The notes below the pieces were generated by a model, which had not been told where the DNA came from, did no database searches, and saw nothing but the letters and a program-made list of their open reading frames with translations. Below are positions 23,607-34,972 of a stretch of DNA of 64,000 nucleotides, piece by piece (positions within the stretch are counted from its first letter, which is position 1; each line of letters starts with the position of its first letter). The translations under genes were made by a program, and so were the position numbers. This DNA comes from Argentina anserina (taxonomy: Eukaryota > Streptophyta > Magnoliopsida > Rosales > Rosaceae). The stretch covers positions 22,204,501-22,268,500 of the forward strand of contig NC_065874.1 in NCBI RefSeq assembly GCF_933775445.1, written 5' to 3'.

Positions 23607-24457
23607 GTGAGTTGCTATATTATATATTGTTACGTTCTTATTTCCAAATGAATTTGTATTGTGGCAACTATATTTATATTGTTGGGCAAAGTTTGCTTGA
23701 TTGTAGTACAATAAACATGTGTCGATTGTTATATTGTACGAGGTTTTAACGTTGAGTCTTGTTAAAATATTTTCTGGTCTTGAGATGTGTTGGCAGTGGT
23801 CGGAGCTCTAGTCTGTCTACCGGTGTACTGCATGAGGGGTAACAGATGGGTTACATGGGTCTCATGAGTACCCATATTTTTGTGTGATTTTGGGTAACAG
23901 ATGGGTTCCCATTATCTGTTGGCAACTGCATGAGGGGTAACCGATGTATACCTGGGTCTCATGAGTACCCGTATTTTAATTGTGATTGGGTAAACATATG
24001 GGTTGCCCAATGTGTCATGAGTATTATATTTTCAGATGTTATTGGACAATCAGATGGGCTGTCCAATGTTTTACAAGTACATTTATTTTGAAATGTCATT
24101 CGTATTTTCTTTAGTATGCGGTGCGTTATACTATTGGTTTACTCATACGAGCTGTAAAGCTTACCGGGTTTGTGTTTACAATCCCGGTGCACCTATTCGA
24201 TGGTGTATGAGATAGTTCTGCAGGTGCGGATTAGCAGAATCGGAGGGCTTGGTTTGAGAGGATTTTACATTTCCATTTGTTATAATACTTGAATTATAAA
24301 CTGGTTTTGTAATAATCAAATCGACTGAGTCGTACTTGAACTTAGTTTCATTACACTGTGACTATAAGATAATTTCAATGCATTTGAGATTGTTTTAGAT
24401 TTTTTCATGGCTTCGATTTCGAATTTTTATCATTCGAAATTTCAGGATTGTGACAGT

Positions 24458-24469
24458 TGGTATCAGAGC
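24458..24469 (+). other. Primer-binding site (initiator tRNA-Met type)
   Basis: TGGTATCAGAGC two bases after the LTR end GTGACA, the standard chromovirus primer site. Confidence 0.92.
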
Positions 24470-24725
24470 GTAGGTTGCGTATTTGGTGATTTATCAATAT
24501 CATCCAGGAGCGATGGCGCAACTGCAGAGGATTCCCATCACATGCTCTTTTGTATTGATATGTCACTGGATACGCAAGATTGTTAGGAGCCACACCTTAA
24601 AGCTTGGTCCTCTAAATAGTAGTGTTGTGATAACACTTCGATGATTCATCTTGCCTTTAAATATCTTGGCTATTATATGTTGGATCTATTTTAATTGGGT
24701 TCAAAATTTTACATGTATTGACTAA

Positions 24726-25710
24726 GTGTTTAAATATTTCAAGGTGATTAATTTAGAGAAGGGCCGTGCGCAAGGCCGAGAACGGGCAACAGCCAGAGGC
24801 CGAGTAAGGGGTGGAAGCCGGGTCCGCAATGTGGAGAATCTCTATGAGGAGGTGGCACCGCAGGTTGATCCCGAGGCCGTCGTTAGAGATGATGGTCGTG
24901 TGCTGAAGCTGATCAAGGATATTAGTAGTTTGTCAGCGCCATCATTTCATGAGGGTCTGAATCATATGGTGGCGGATCATTGGATCGAGAGTATGGAAAC
25001 CTACTTCGAGATGGTGATGTGCTTGGAGATTGAGAATAGGATGAAAGCCACATTCTTCTTAAAGAATGATGTTTATGGATTGGTGGAAGAGTATAAGACG
25101 GATTGTGGATGTGTCCACTCTGACTTGGGAGGGTTTTGTGGCACTCTTTCAAGAAAAATACTTTCCATCTACAATACAGGAGGAACTGGAACTTGAGCTC
25201 CCTTATCTGGTGCAAGGAGATATGACCGTCAGGGAGTATGAGGCCCGTTTTGCACAGTTGTATCGGTTTGTTAGGCCCATGGGTGCGACCTCCTTGGCTC
25301 AGAAGTTACTATGGGGACTTAAGCAAGAGTACAAGACCATCATATCAGCGCTTTGTCTGTCTACTAAGGAGCTGATGTATGAGAGTGCCCTGAATTTGGA
25401 ATAGGCGAATAAGACTCGAGGAGGAGATATGGAAACCATGGATACTCGAGGAAAAGGCAAGGCAATCAGTTCAGGCAGTGGGTCTGTAGGACCGAAAAGT
25501 GGATCTTGGAAGAGGCCGAGGAGCTATTACCAGAATTCAGCTAAGGCGATATCTCCATCTCTTAGGACCGCACCTGTCAGGCAGTTGGCATCAGTAAAGT
25601 CTTTCGTTTGCGGCTAGATGGGTCACTGTGCTACAACTTGTCCGAAACCGAGGAAGGCGGGTTGTTTTAGGTGTGGGCAAGTGGGACATATGGCTAGAGA
25701 TTGCATCCGT
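24726..25710 (+). pseudogene. Tekay/Del-like gag, frameshifted
   Basis: A basic N-terminus rich in Arg-Gly (GRVRGGSRVR) is followed by a gag core in two frames: 24726-25065 with FHEGLNHMVADHWIESMETYF, then 25066-25404 with FVALFQEKYFPSTIQEEL and EYEARFAQLYRFV. Two CCHC zinc knuckles follow: one at about 25606-25650 disrupted by TAG 25615 (VCG stop MGHCATTC) and one intact (CFRCGQVGHMARDC, about 25663-25704). The frame changes near 25060, and stops lie at about 25402 and 25615. The product would coat the RNA genome. Confidence 0.85.
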
Positions 25711-27723
25711 CCTCAACAGGGTAGACAAGAACATCAGCAGAGGCAGTTACCTGCGGGCCAAGCTAGAGTGTTTACGGTTGGTCAGCGAGACATAGGTGTG
25801 GAAGGTACCTTATCTATTGTTAACTATCTTGCTAGAGTAATGTTTGACACAGGAGCATCGCATACTTTTATTGCTAGTTCGGTAGTGGAGATGTTAGGTT
25901 TGATTCCTACAGCTCTTGGAAACTCTTTATGTGTCAGTTCACCTCTTGGAGTGTCTCTCGAACTGGAGACAATCTGTAAGACTTGTCCTATTGTGATCGG
26001 AGGTAGAGAATTCTCTGCTTCTTTGATAGTGATTCCGGACCACAAATATGATATGATATGATCTTAGGAATTGATTGGTTGAGTGAGGCCACAACATGCA
26101 GTGATCGATTGCTTTGACATGATAGTGTTTTTCCATAGTCTCAGAGAACCAATTTTTCGTTATCGTTGCCTCAAGTCGGATAATGCCATGAGAGCAGGAG
26201 TCTTGGCACATGTAGAGACTGTGGATCAGGAAGTAACTATTGCAGACATTGTTGTAGTATCCAAGTATAGTGAGGTGTTTCAGGAGATACCAGGTTTACC
26301 TCCTCGGAGAGTTGTTTATTTCTGCATAGATGTTGTACCCGGTACAACATCGGTGTCGAAGGAATCTTATAGGATGGGGCAGAACGAGTTTAAACAATTG
26401 AAGGTGCATATAGATGAACTTTTGAACCAAGGGTTCATTAGACCTAGTGCCTCACCTTGGGGTGCGCCAGTGTTATTCGTAAAAAAGATATATAGTTCTC
26501 TGCGGTTGTGTGTGGACTACAGGAAATTGAATAAGGTGACAATCAAGAATAGATTCTTTGCCTAGGATTGATGACATGTTCAATCAGCTTAAAGTGGCTA
26601 TGGTATTCTCTAAGATCGATCTGAGATCCGGTTACCATCAACTCAGGGTGAAGGAAGAAGATATCTCAAAGACGGCTTTCAGGACCAAGTATGGACACTA
26701 TGAGTTTGTTGTGATGCCCTTTGGTCTAACGAATGCACCTACTGTCTTTATGAGTTTGATGAACCAAATATTTAGCCCGTACTTGGATGAGTTTGTAGTA
26801 GTGTTAGGGGATGACATCCTGATATACTCCAAGTTCCAAGAGGAGCATGTGGTACATCTGAGAACGGTGCTGCAAACTCTAAAGGAAGCAAATTGTATGC
26901 CAAGCTTGAGAAGTGTGAGTTTTGGAAGGAAGAAGTTAAGTTCTATGGTCATGTAGTCTCAAATATCGGTGTATTAGTGGACCCATCAAAGGTAGAGGCA
27001 GTGAAGAGTTGGAGTCGTTCAAAGACCCCTACAGAGATTCGTAGTTTCCTTGGTTTGGCAGGTTACTACCGGAGGTTCATTGAATGGTTTTCTAGTATTG
27101 CATCGTCTTTGACCAAGTTGACCAACAATGATGTTCAGTTTGTGTGGACATAAACATGTGAGGAGGCCTTTAACAAACTAAAGATTAGATTGACTACGGC
27201 TCCAGTGTTGACAATTCCCACTAATGAGGGTGGTTATGTCATTTATAGTGATGCTTGGCACCAAGGCTTAGGGTGTGTGTTGATGCAGCATGGAGGTGTG
27301 GTTGCTTATGGCTCTAGATAGTTAAAGGTCCATGAGAAGAACTACCCCACTCACGATTTATAGCTCCCTGCAGTTGTTTTTGCCTTCAAGATTTGGAGGC
27401 ATTACTTGTATGGTGAGAAATATCTGTTCTCACAGAAGGAATTGAATATGAGGCAAAGGAGATGGATGGAACTCCTTAAGGATTATGACTTCACCTTGGA
27501 GTATCACCCTGGAAAAGCAAACATGGTTGCCGATGCCTTGAGCAAGAAACCGAGGGGTATGATAGCTTCTCTTATGGTTCAAGAATTGATTTTGCTCAAA
27601 ACTGCATTTGAGTTTGATCTTGTACAATCAGGAAGAGAACCAAGGGTCATTCTTGGTAGTGTCTTAGTGCAGCCTACATTACTCTCAAGGATCATTCAGG
27701 GTCAGGCAAAAGATAGATTTTAA
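25711..27723 (+). pseudogene. Tekay/Del-like protease, reverse transcriptase and RNase H
   Basis: The protease has MFDTGASHTFIASSVVEMLG at about 25840-25900, ending at 26061 after a local duplication of [31 protein letters not shown], then in a shifted frame from 26558 [26 protein letters not shown] and a catalytic box reading LGDDILIYS, where the family has YxDD. RNase H (about 27150-27560) includes a TAA at 27151, IYSDAWHQGLGCVLMQ and VADALSK. At least three frame changes and several stops make it inactive. Confidence 0.88.
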
Positions 27724-27891
27724 CGAGCTAAGTTGGCAGATCTCGTGGTAGATTCGCTTGATGAATGTCCATCCGAGTAGTGGAGAGTTGGATCCGATGT
27801 AGGTTTGAGGTTTGGGACAAGATTGTGTGTCCCAGATTGTACTAATCTCAAGGAGGATGTCCTTCGTGCAACACACTGATCTCGTTATATA

Positions 27892-29132
27892 GTGGATCCA
27901 TGGAGCACCAAGATGTATAAAAACCTCTGTAGGCAATTATGGTGGAATGAGATGAAGAAAGAAGTGGCAGAATTCGTATCAAAGTGCCTTACTTGTCAGC
28001 AAGTGAAGGCAGAACATCAGCGACCTGCTGGCATGTTGAAGCCATTGACTATTCCTCTTTGGAAGTGGGAACAAATTTCTATGGACTTTGTGACAGGACT
28101 ATCTAGGTCCAAGAAAGGTCACAATACAATATGAGTGATTGTTGATCGATTGACGAAGTCAACACACTTTCTTCCAGTATCAATGGAGTACTCAGTGGAT
28201 GTCCTAGGGAAACTGTATGTGGATGAGATAGTGAGACTTCATGGAGCTCATGTTTCTATTGTTTCTGACTGAGATGTACGTTTCACTTCGAAGTTCAGGT
28301 GTGGTTTACAGAAGGCTTTGGGTACTACCTTGGATATGAGTACAACATTTCACCCTCAAACTGATGGATAGACAGAAATGCTGAATCAGGTGATTGAGGA
28401 TATGTTGAGAACTTGTATTCTTGATTTTAAAGGAAGTTGGGAGGACCACCTGAGGCTGATTGAGTTTGCCTACAATAATAGTTATCATTCTAACATCGAC
28501 ATGGCACCTTATGAGGCCCTTTACAGTAGACCATGTAGATCACCAATCTGTTGGACCGAAGTTGGTGACGAAGCACTAATGGGTCTGAGGTGGTTCAGGA
28601 AACCTCAGAGAAGATCTCGATTATTCGAGATAGGATCCGAACAGCACAGAGTAGACAGAAGAGCTATGCAGACTTGAAGAGGAGACATGTCGAGTTCGAG
28701 ATTGGCGATCATGTATTCCTAAAAGTCTCTCCTATGAAAGGCGTTGTGAGATTTGGCAAGAAATGAAAGTTAGCTCCGAGGTATGTTGGGCCCTTTGAGA
28801 TTCTTGAGAAGGTAGGAGATTTGGCTTATCGACTAGCCTTACCTCTGAGCATGTCTGGTGTTCACAACGTCTTCCACATTTCCGTACTAAGGAAGTATGT
28901 ACCAGATGAGTCATATGTGATTGATCACAGCTCCATAGAAGTGAGGGACAATGCCACCTTTGTTATTGAGCCGGTTCGTATTCTGGATAGATCCACAAAG
29001 AAGCTTCGTAGGAAAGAGATGAAGTTAGTTAAAGTGTTGTGGAGTCACCAAGATGAGGGCGATGCCTCTTGGGAGCTAGAGTCGAATATGAAGACAAGAT
29101 ATCCGCAGTTGTTTGTTGAGAAGAGCACTTGA
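27892..29132 (+). pseudogene. Tekay/Del-like integrase with chromodomain-like tail
   Basis: Readable integrase parts: WWNEMKKEVAEFVSKCLTCQQVKAEH (zinc region, CX2C), WEQISMDFVTGLSRSKKG (first Asp), HPQTDG stop TEMLNQVIEDMLR (Glu region, TAG at 28369) and AYNNSYHSNIDMAPYEALYSR. From 28821, in another frame, comes VHNVFHISVLRKY and a tail with LVKVLWSHQDEGDASWELE, a chromodomain-like block. The pol frame ends at 29131. Stops at about 28132, 28270 and 28369 and a frameshift near 28610-28820 inactivate it. Confidence 0.87.
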
Positions 29133-29153
29133 ATTTCGGGACGAAATTCCTTT

Positions 29154-29163
29154 AAGGGGGTAG
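29154..29163 (+). other. Polypurine tract of Tekay/Del-like element
   Basis: AAGGGGGTAG just upstream of the right LTR start TGTAATACC at 29166. Confidence 0.75.
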
Positions 29164-29165
29164 AA

Positions 29166-30989
29166 TGTAATACCCTGATTTTTCGGGTTCGCTTCGTATA
29201 ATTCTTGTAAGTTATCTAACTTGGAATGTGAATAAAAACGTGTTTTTTGTGTTCTCGTCGATGTCAAACGAAATGAAACCGACTTCGGAAATATAAATTT
29301 AAAAATGTTACGTTTTCTGCGACTCGAGAGTCGACTTTTATTCCATCGCTTATTTCTGAATATTTCCTTCACAGAAGTTGAAGAGCTATTCGATACGAGT
29401 TCGTATGTGGAAGTTATTATCGACGAAAGTTGGTTTCCGATTTTGGAAAATGTATAAAAGGAGTTTTTTTTTGGGAACCCTAGTTTCTAAAACAGGAAAC
29501 TCCCTCTCTCTCACCCCGCAGCCTCTCTCTTCTCCCCCAATTCTCTCTCTCGTCGCATGTCCTCTCTTCGGCGATCTCCCTCCACCGGCCACCGTGCATG
29601 ACACCGCCGGTGTCATTGGAACCACATGGCCACGACGCGTCGACCGGTGGTGACGGCGACACCCCGGGCGGAGATCCAGTCGCGCTCGATGAAGTATAGG
29701 CGTCGCAGGAGCTCGGGACCACGTCAACGAGTCTTCCCTCTCCCCCTAAACACGATTCCACCAGTGGTGAGGCTTGAATCGAGTCGCTTCAACTCCGATC
29801 TCCTCTCCTTGATCTAAGAACTTGCGGCGGCGATTACAATAATTTCTATAGAGTAATTTTGTAAAAGTAATTTCTGAGCAGTATATTGTAAAAGTAGTTT
29901 ATGAGTAGTAAATTGTAAAAGAAATTTCTGAACGGTAACTTGTAAAAGTAATTTCTGAATAGTAAATCGGTGAATAGTAATTACGTGAACCGTAATCATA
30001 ATGAACAGTGATTCGGTGAACAATATTACATAAAAACCGTTATTTGCTGAACAGTAAACAGTTATACTGATTCACCCCGAGCGTGACTCACCCCGGGCGG
30101 AGCTCCAGTCGTGCCCGATGAAGCACAGCGTCGGCTCCGTCAAACTCGACATCGCCAGCGACGTAGTAGCTCGGGGCCACGTCGACGAGTCTTCCCTCTC
30201 CCCCTAGGCACGATTCCACCAGTGGTGAGGCTTGAATCGAGCCGCTTCAACTCCGATCTCCTCTCCTCGATCTAAGACCTTGCGGCGGCGATTGCGGCGG
30301 TTTCCGGCCGGCTTTGGACGAGCTAAAGGTACGGTTGTGATCTCCTCCTCATGCTCTTCACTTTTCATGTTGGATGTTTGTTGTTTTGTTGAGTTTGGCC
30401 AGAGGTGGTGGAGTGGCGTGTGTCGCCGTCTGTGGCGGCCCGTGGGAGGAGATGAGGGCTGTAGGGGCTAGGTTATCCAGGTAGGACGGCATGTAAAAGT
30501 AATCTCTGAATAGTAAATATATGAATTGTAATTACGTGAACGGTAATCATAATGAATAGTGATTCGGTGTACAGTAGTACATGAACAGTATTACGTAAAA
30601 ACCGTTATTTGCTTAACGGTAAACAGTTGTACTGATTCGGCATCTGAGGTTTTACGTAACGTTTCTAACCACTTTATTATGTAATTAGGTGACCGACAAA
30701 ACGAGTGAGAGAATTGCTCTCGGTGTCGTGGTAATTACGCTCAGGAATATAAGGTGAGTAAATCTCACTATAATGAGTCTACCCTTGGTGGTGACTCATA
30801 TTTACGTTTTCAAAAAAAAAAAGATCAAACTATGATATGTATATAATATTGTGGGTTGTGTATGTGTATAGAATGGTAAATACGATACATATATATAAGT
30901 TGCTATATTATATATTGTTACGTTCTTATTTCCAAATGAATTTGTATTGTGGCAACTATATTTAAATTATTGAGCAAAAGTTGCTTGAT
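29166..30989 (+). repeat. Right LTR of Tekay/Del-like element, rearranged and truncated
   Basis: It begins like the left LTR and keeps a TATA box at 29453-29459, but carries a partial internal duplication. The GGAGCTCCAGTCG...CCTCTCC...GATCTAAGA block occurs at about 29670-29830 and again at about 30095-30285, separated by GTAAAAGTAATTTCTGA repeats. It also drops out of register near 30490. Similarity to the left LTR ends at 30989, leaving about 750 bp of U5-side sequence missing. Confidence 0.85.
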
Positions 30990-33482
30990 CTGGGACTTAA
31001 GGGTATGGAGGGGATGGTGGCGAAGATTGGGGATCTGGCAATGAGTGCAGATTGTGCATTAATTGTTGAGGCTGAGAATCTAGGGGTTTCGGTGCCAATT
31101 AAGGAAAAAAATTTGTGCTTCCCATGTTTTGAGAGAGAGCTCATTTTTCCCTATGTGTTTAGTTTGGAGAGTCATGTTGGAAAGAGCGGGATTCAAGGAG
31201 CAGGGTCATCTCAGACCTTTGATTTGAATTTGCCCTCTCATAATGAATGAATGGTGGACCCTGCTGTTGTGGGCCGTGGTGAGCAGAGTGTAGTGGATGT
31301 TGGGCCGGAGGGTTTGGACTCTTTAGCTTTGGGTCCCAGTAATGTTGACCGTGTGTCTCATAAAGTACAGCAACAAGTGGATTTAAGTGGGCAGAAAAAA
31401 CAAGAGAAGGGAAATAAGCCCAAGGTTGGGCCTCGGCCCATAAAATGAGCTTCAGTCCAGAAGACCACGAAGGTTTTGTGTTTGGGGGTTTGAGGAGGAA
31501 AGGTTATGTTAAGGAGGGGCGTTAACCCTGTTAATGCCAGAATCTGATGGACTTGCCTCAGTGCAGTCTTTCGTGATGGGTATAGTTCGACCCATCACGA
31601 GTCATGAATGTTTTATGCTGGAACTGCCAGGGGATTGGGATCTCTTGGACAGTTACTGGGCTTAAAGGGATGGTTTCCCTCACTCTTCCCAGTGTTATTT
31701 TTAAGTGAAACTAGATGTTCTACGACGGAATTGGAAGGAGTTAAACGGGAGGTAGGTTGGACGAATATGTTTTATGTGGACTGTAAGTTTGTTAAAAAAA
31801 AGAAAGGTAAGGGGTTGAGTAGGAGACGTGGTCTTTGTGTTTGCTTTGGAATGATGACGTTAAGATTGAGCTTCAATCTTTCTCTGAGAACCACATTGAT
31901 GTCGTTTTGGGAGCTATGGATGACTCTGATAGATGGCGGTTTACTGGGTTGTATGGCAGACCGAAGGCTGAGGAGCGTATGATTACATGAAATCTGCTTC
32001 GTACCTTAAGTTTGCATGGTAATCTTCCTTGGGTGATTGGTGGTGATTTTAATGATATTTGTAGTAATGTTGATAAGGAGGGTGGAGTTTCTAGGTCGTT
32101 ACGAGTGATGGAGGCTATGAAAGTTGCCTTGGACTTTTGTGGTTTGCAAGATATTAATTTCGTTGGGTCTCGGTTTACATGGAGTGGCAACAAGGGAGGG
32201 GTGTTGGTCAAAGTCCGACTAAACAGGTTTACTTGTTCTCAGAGTTGGAAGGATATGTTCCCTGCATCTAGAGTTCGACATTTGGACCCGAATGCCTCTA
32301 ATCATCTCCCTATTATTCTCGAGGTTAGGAAGAAAAAAAAATAGGAAGAAAAGAAAGAAAAAACGCTTTAGATTTGAAGAATGCTGGTTAATGGAGGAAG
32401 AGTGTAGAGAGGTGGTCCAAGTTGCGTGGGAGTCTGTGAGTGTGGTGGACCCCAGTGAAAGTTTAGCAAAAAAGCTAGAGGTGACAAGGGTTGCTTTGGA
32501 GTCTTGGAGTGGCACGGCTCTTGGGAGCTTGAAGAGAGAGATTGAGAAAATTCAAAGTCAACTAGCTATTTTTTATGCTGGGTCTCTTTTGGTGCCGTGT
32601 TCAGGAGAGAGAGTTGCTCTTCAAGCAAGCTTGCATGAGATGTTACAGAAGGAGCAAGCCGTTTGGAGACAGCGTGCCAAAATCTTCTGGTTAAAAGATG
32701 GGGATGTCAATTCCAAGTTCTTCCATCAAAGAGTGAAAAACAGAAAGAAAAAGACTCCTATTTTTTGGCTTTTTAATTCGACTGGGGAGTGGTGTACTTC
32801 AGAGGAGGGTATTTGTGGTATTGTGCTTAATTATTTTCGATCATTGTTCTCCTCGGCTAGTGTGGGGGTATCATGGTAATATTTTAGAGGGATTGGAGAG
32901 GGGTATTTCTGATAGCGACAATGCTTGGTTGCTCCGTCCGTTTGAGAAAGATGATATTTGGAGGGCTCTTAAGGGAATGCATCCCTTAAAATGGGGTTTT
33001 TTGGAGGAAGTGATGCTCAGATTGGGTTTCATGGACAATGGGTTCAATGGATTATGAATTGTGTGACTTCAGTTTCGTACTCTTTCATTATTAATGGGGA
33101 GCCGAGAGGTAATGTGATTCCCAAAAGAGGGATAAGGCAAGGAGACTCGATCTCTCCCTACCTTTTTCTTTTGTGTTCAGAGGTTCTATCGAGATGCATC
33201 CTTCAGACTGAGAGGGATGGGAAGCTTTTGGGGGTGAAAGTTTGTCTGCGGGCCCCAAGCATCACACACCTCTTCTTTGCTGATGATTCATTCGTGTTTT
33301 TTCGTGATGGTTGATCTGAAGTGGAGGAGGTTCAGAAGCTTCTGCATGAGTATGAGGGTGCTTCGGGTCAACAAGTTAATCTTGAGAAGAGTGCTATTTA
33401 TTTTAGCAAGAATGTTCATATGCTCATGCAGGAGGGTATTGCGGCTATTTTCGGTGTGGAAAGGGTTGATAAGCATGATCAT
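30990..33482 (+). mobile_element. LINE (L1-type non-LTR retrotransposon) fragment, truncated at both ends
   Basis: The end of ORF1 can be read (30981-31448 area: LCFPCFERELIFPYVF, then PSHNE stop). An ORF2 begins near 31604 with MNVLCWNCQGIG, the usual start of the plant L1 apurinic endonuclease. Other endonuclease parts include FLSETRC, GGDFNDI and SNHLPI. The RT follows with VIPKRGIRQGDSISPYLFLLC and LFFADDSFVF (FADD box). Multiple frameshifts and stops are present. No poly-A tail or TSD is seen: the left end abuts the broken LTR and the right end stops within the RT-connection region near 33482. Confidence 0.87.
31604..33482 (+). pseudogene. LINE ORF2 (endonuclease/reverse transcriptase) with frameshifts and internal RT deletion
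   Basis: Endonuclease blocks lie in several frames (31604-31700, 31608-31982, 32012-32344). The linker has FWLKDGDVNSKFFHQRVKNRKK (32292-32879 frame). RT begins LLRPFEKDDIWRALKGMHPLK at about 32930-32988 and jumps directly to WGFLEEVMLRLGF at about 32997, so the fingers/palm block normally between them (including the PGPDG and first catalytic Asp region) is missing. The second palm part, with RQGD and FADD, is present up to 33316, then shifts frame. It cannot encode an active enzyme. Confidence 0.85.
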
Positions 33483-34451
33483 ATATACATATGATTTTTG
33501 TCTAGAAAATTGTATAATACCTCTTACAATAGATTAATGTGACAATATATCTAACATGAAGTAAAAAAAATATAATTAAACAAGAACAAGATATGTACCT
33601 CACGATAAGAAACACTTACTCATGAATCAAGATCTTTTAGTACATTATATGAGTTTCTCATATAATCTTCATATGACTTAGCTAGCTAGCTCATATTCCT
33701 TGAAAAAATAAGAATTGTGTAAAATTTTGCAAAATGGAATTGATAGAAGAAGAATAAGAAGTTGCAACATACACACACATTGATGTTAGCAATATGAAAA
33801 TTAAATACAATGAAATAATTATGGATGAAATTGATGTGCTTCACATTCAAAATTGACGTGAAAACCTAAGATTTGAAAAATTATTTAATATAGCTTTTTA
33901 TATGTTAAAATGGTAAATTAGACTTGTACAAAAAAAATTAATAATAATAAAGGATTTTTGGTATAGAATGAAAGAGAAAATAAGTGTGGGGTTAAATTTC
34001 AAGTGGTGCTTTTTTATTGTGTTTAACTCTAATTTTCTCTAAATTATTTTAAAAAGCTTTACTAACCTTTACTAATTGATTTAGAAATGCAGTGACCAAC
34101 TGTCTTCCGATTTATTCAGTCTCAATCTCATATACCTCTCGCTCTCCCTTCCCACTATCCAAAACTTGTGATGCTTTATATCTTACTGTTATGGTTGAGG
34201 TTTATGGCCATGGTAATCTATGTTAGTGTTTTTGTAATAATCTGGATACCACTATTATGGTTCATAAATTAGTCTGATAATCACTAATATGTTGTGATGG
34301 ACTGCAGTAAGACGACTCCCAAGTAAGTTTTGATATATTAGCTAAACAGTAAAATCCTTCTTGCATTGAAGTTTAAGGAGATTCAAGAGCAACTTATTAG
34401 AAGTTAATGGGAGTACTTGAAATCGCCCATATTGATTTAATTATCATATAT
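33483..34451. other. AT-rich spacer between LINE fragment and Tat element
   Basis: Nearly 970 bp of AT-rich sequence with no supported gene. It does not match the missing part of the Tekay/Del LTR. Short A and T runs only. The last five bases, TATAT at 34447-34451, are the left TSD of the Tat element. Confidence 0.5.
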
Positions 34452-34925
34452 TGTTGGCATAGACTTATGCCCGCCATAATCAGCACAACTATCAGCGCAT
34501 TAAAGCTAATAAATAGCCCAGTCTCTCAATACTAACAGTGAGTCAGGCGCACTAGCTATGCAATGGGCCTCCTCACGACCCAAACTGACTACGGACGCGC
34601 CCTCACGCGCATCTCAAAGAAGACTCCAAAGAACACGTTAATCGGACCTCGTCCCACACCGGAAGATAAGTAAATGATCTACCTCAACTCAACAATAAAA
34701 GGTCAAACCCTTGACCTCATAAGGTAAGTACACTACATCCTCTACTGTTACTCTGCATAAATTACCATCAGCCTAACTTGAGCGTCGGAGAGTTGAAGAC
34801 CACGCCACCGTGGTCTCTACTTTGACGACGTGTGCCGCTTGTGATAGGAAAGAGACAAGGAGTACGGCGTATCTCATCTACAAGGAATACAGCGTATCAC
34901 ATCAAGTATTATCACTACGTTAACA
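34452..34925 (+). repeat. 5' LTR of Tat element
   Basis: 474 bp, TGTTGGCATAGAC...ACTACGTTAACA. It is preceded by TSD TATAT and followed after one base by the PBS. CAATAAAAGG near 34693 is a weak TATA-like motif. Confidence 0.94.
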
Positions 34926-34926
34926 T

Positions 34927-34944
34927 TGGCGCCGTCTGTGGGAA
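34927..34944 (+). other. Primer-binding site of Tat element
   Basis: TGGCGCCGTCTGTGGGAA, the usual Tat-lineage PBS, one base after the LTR. It is complementary to a plant tRNA 3' end, probably tRNA-Arg (not verified). Confidence 0.9.
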
Positions 34945-34972
34945 ACCGCGACAAAAAGTTACCAAAAATCAC

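Larger units (their letters stand above)
22123..24455 (+). repeat. Left LTR of Tekay/Del-like element
   Basis: 2333 bp, TGTAATACCCC...GGATTGTGACA. It contains a TATA box (TATAAAA, 22429-22435), a CT microsatellite (about 22472-22507), repeats built on GAACAGTAAATTGTAAAAGTAATTT at 23050-23340, an AT microsatellite (about 23583-23606) and a duplicated motif around GGGTAACAGATGGGTT (23840-24070). Confidence 0.88.
22123..30989 (+). mobile_element. Tekay/Del-like chromovirus, degenerate, right LTR truncated
   Basis: The long left LTR (22123-24455) starts TGTAATACC and ends GTGACA. It is followed by a tRNA-Met PBS, gag-pol on the plus strand, a PPT at 29154-29163 and a right LTR starting TGTAATACC at 29166. 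The right LTR matches the left only as far as GCTTGAT at 30989, where LINE sequence begins. Long LTRs, GAG with two zinc knuckles and a chromodomain-like tail suggest the Tekay/Del clade. No right-hand TSD can be found because the right end is lost. Confidence 0.88.
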
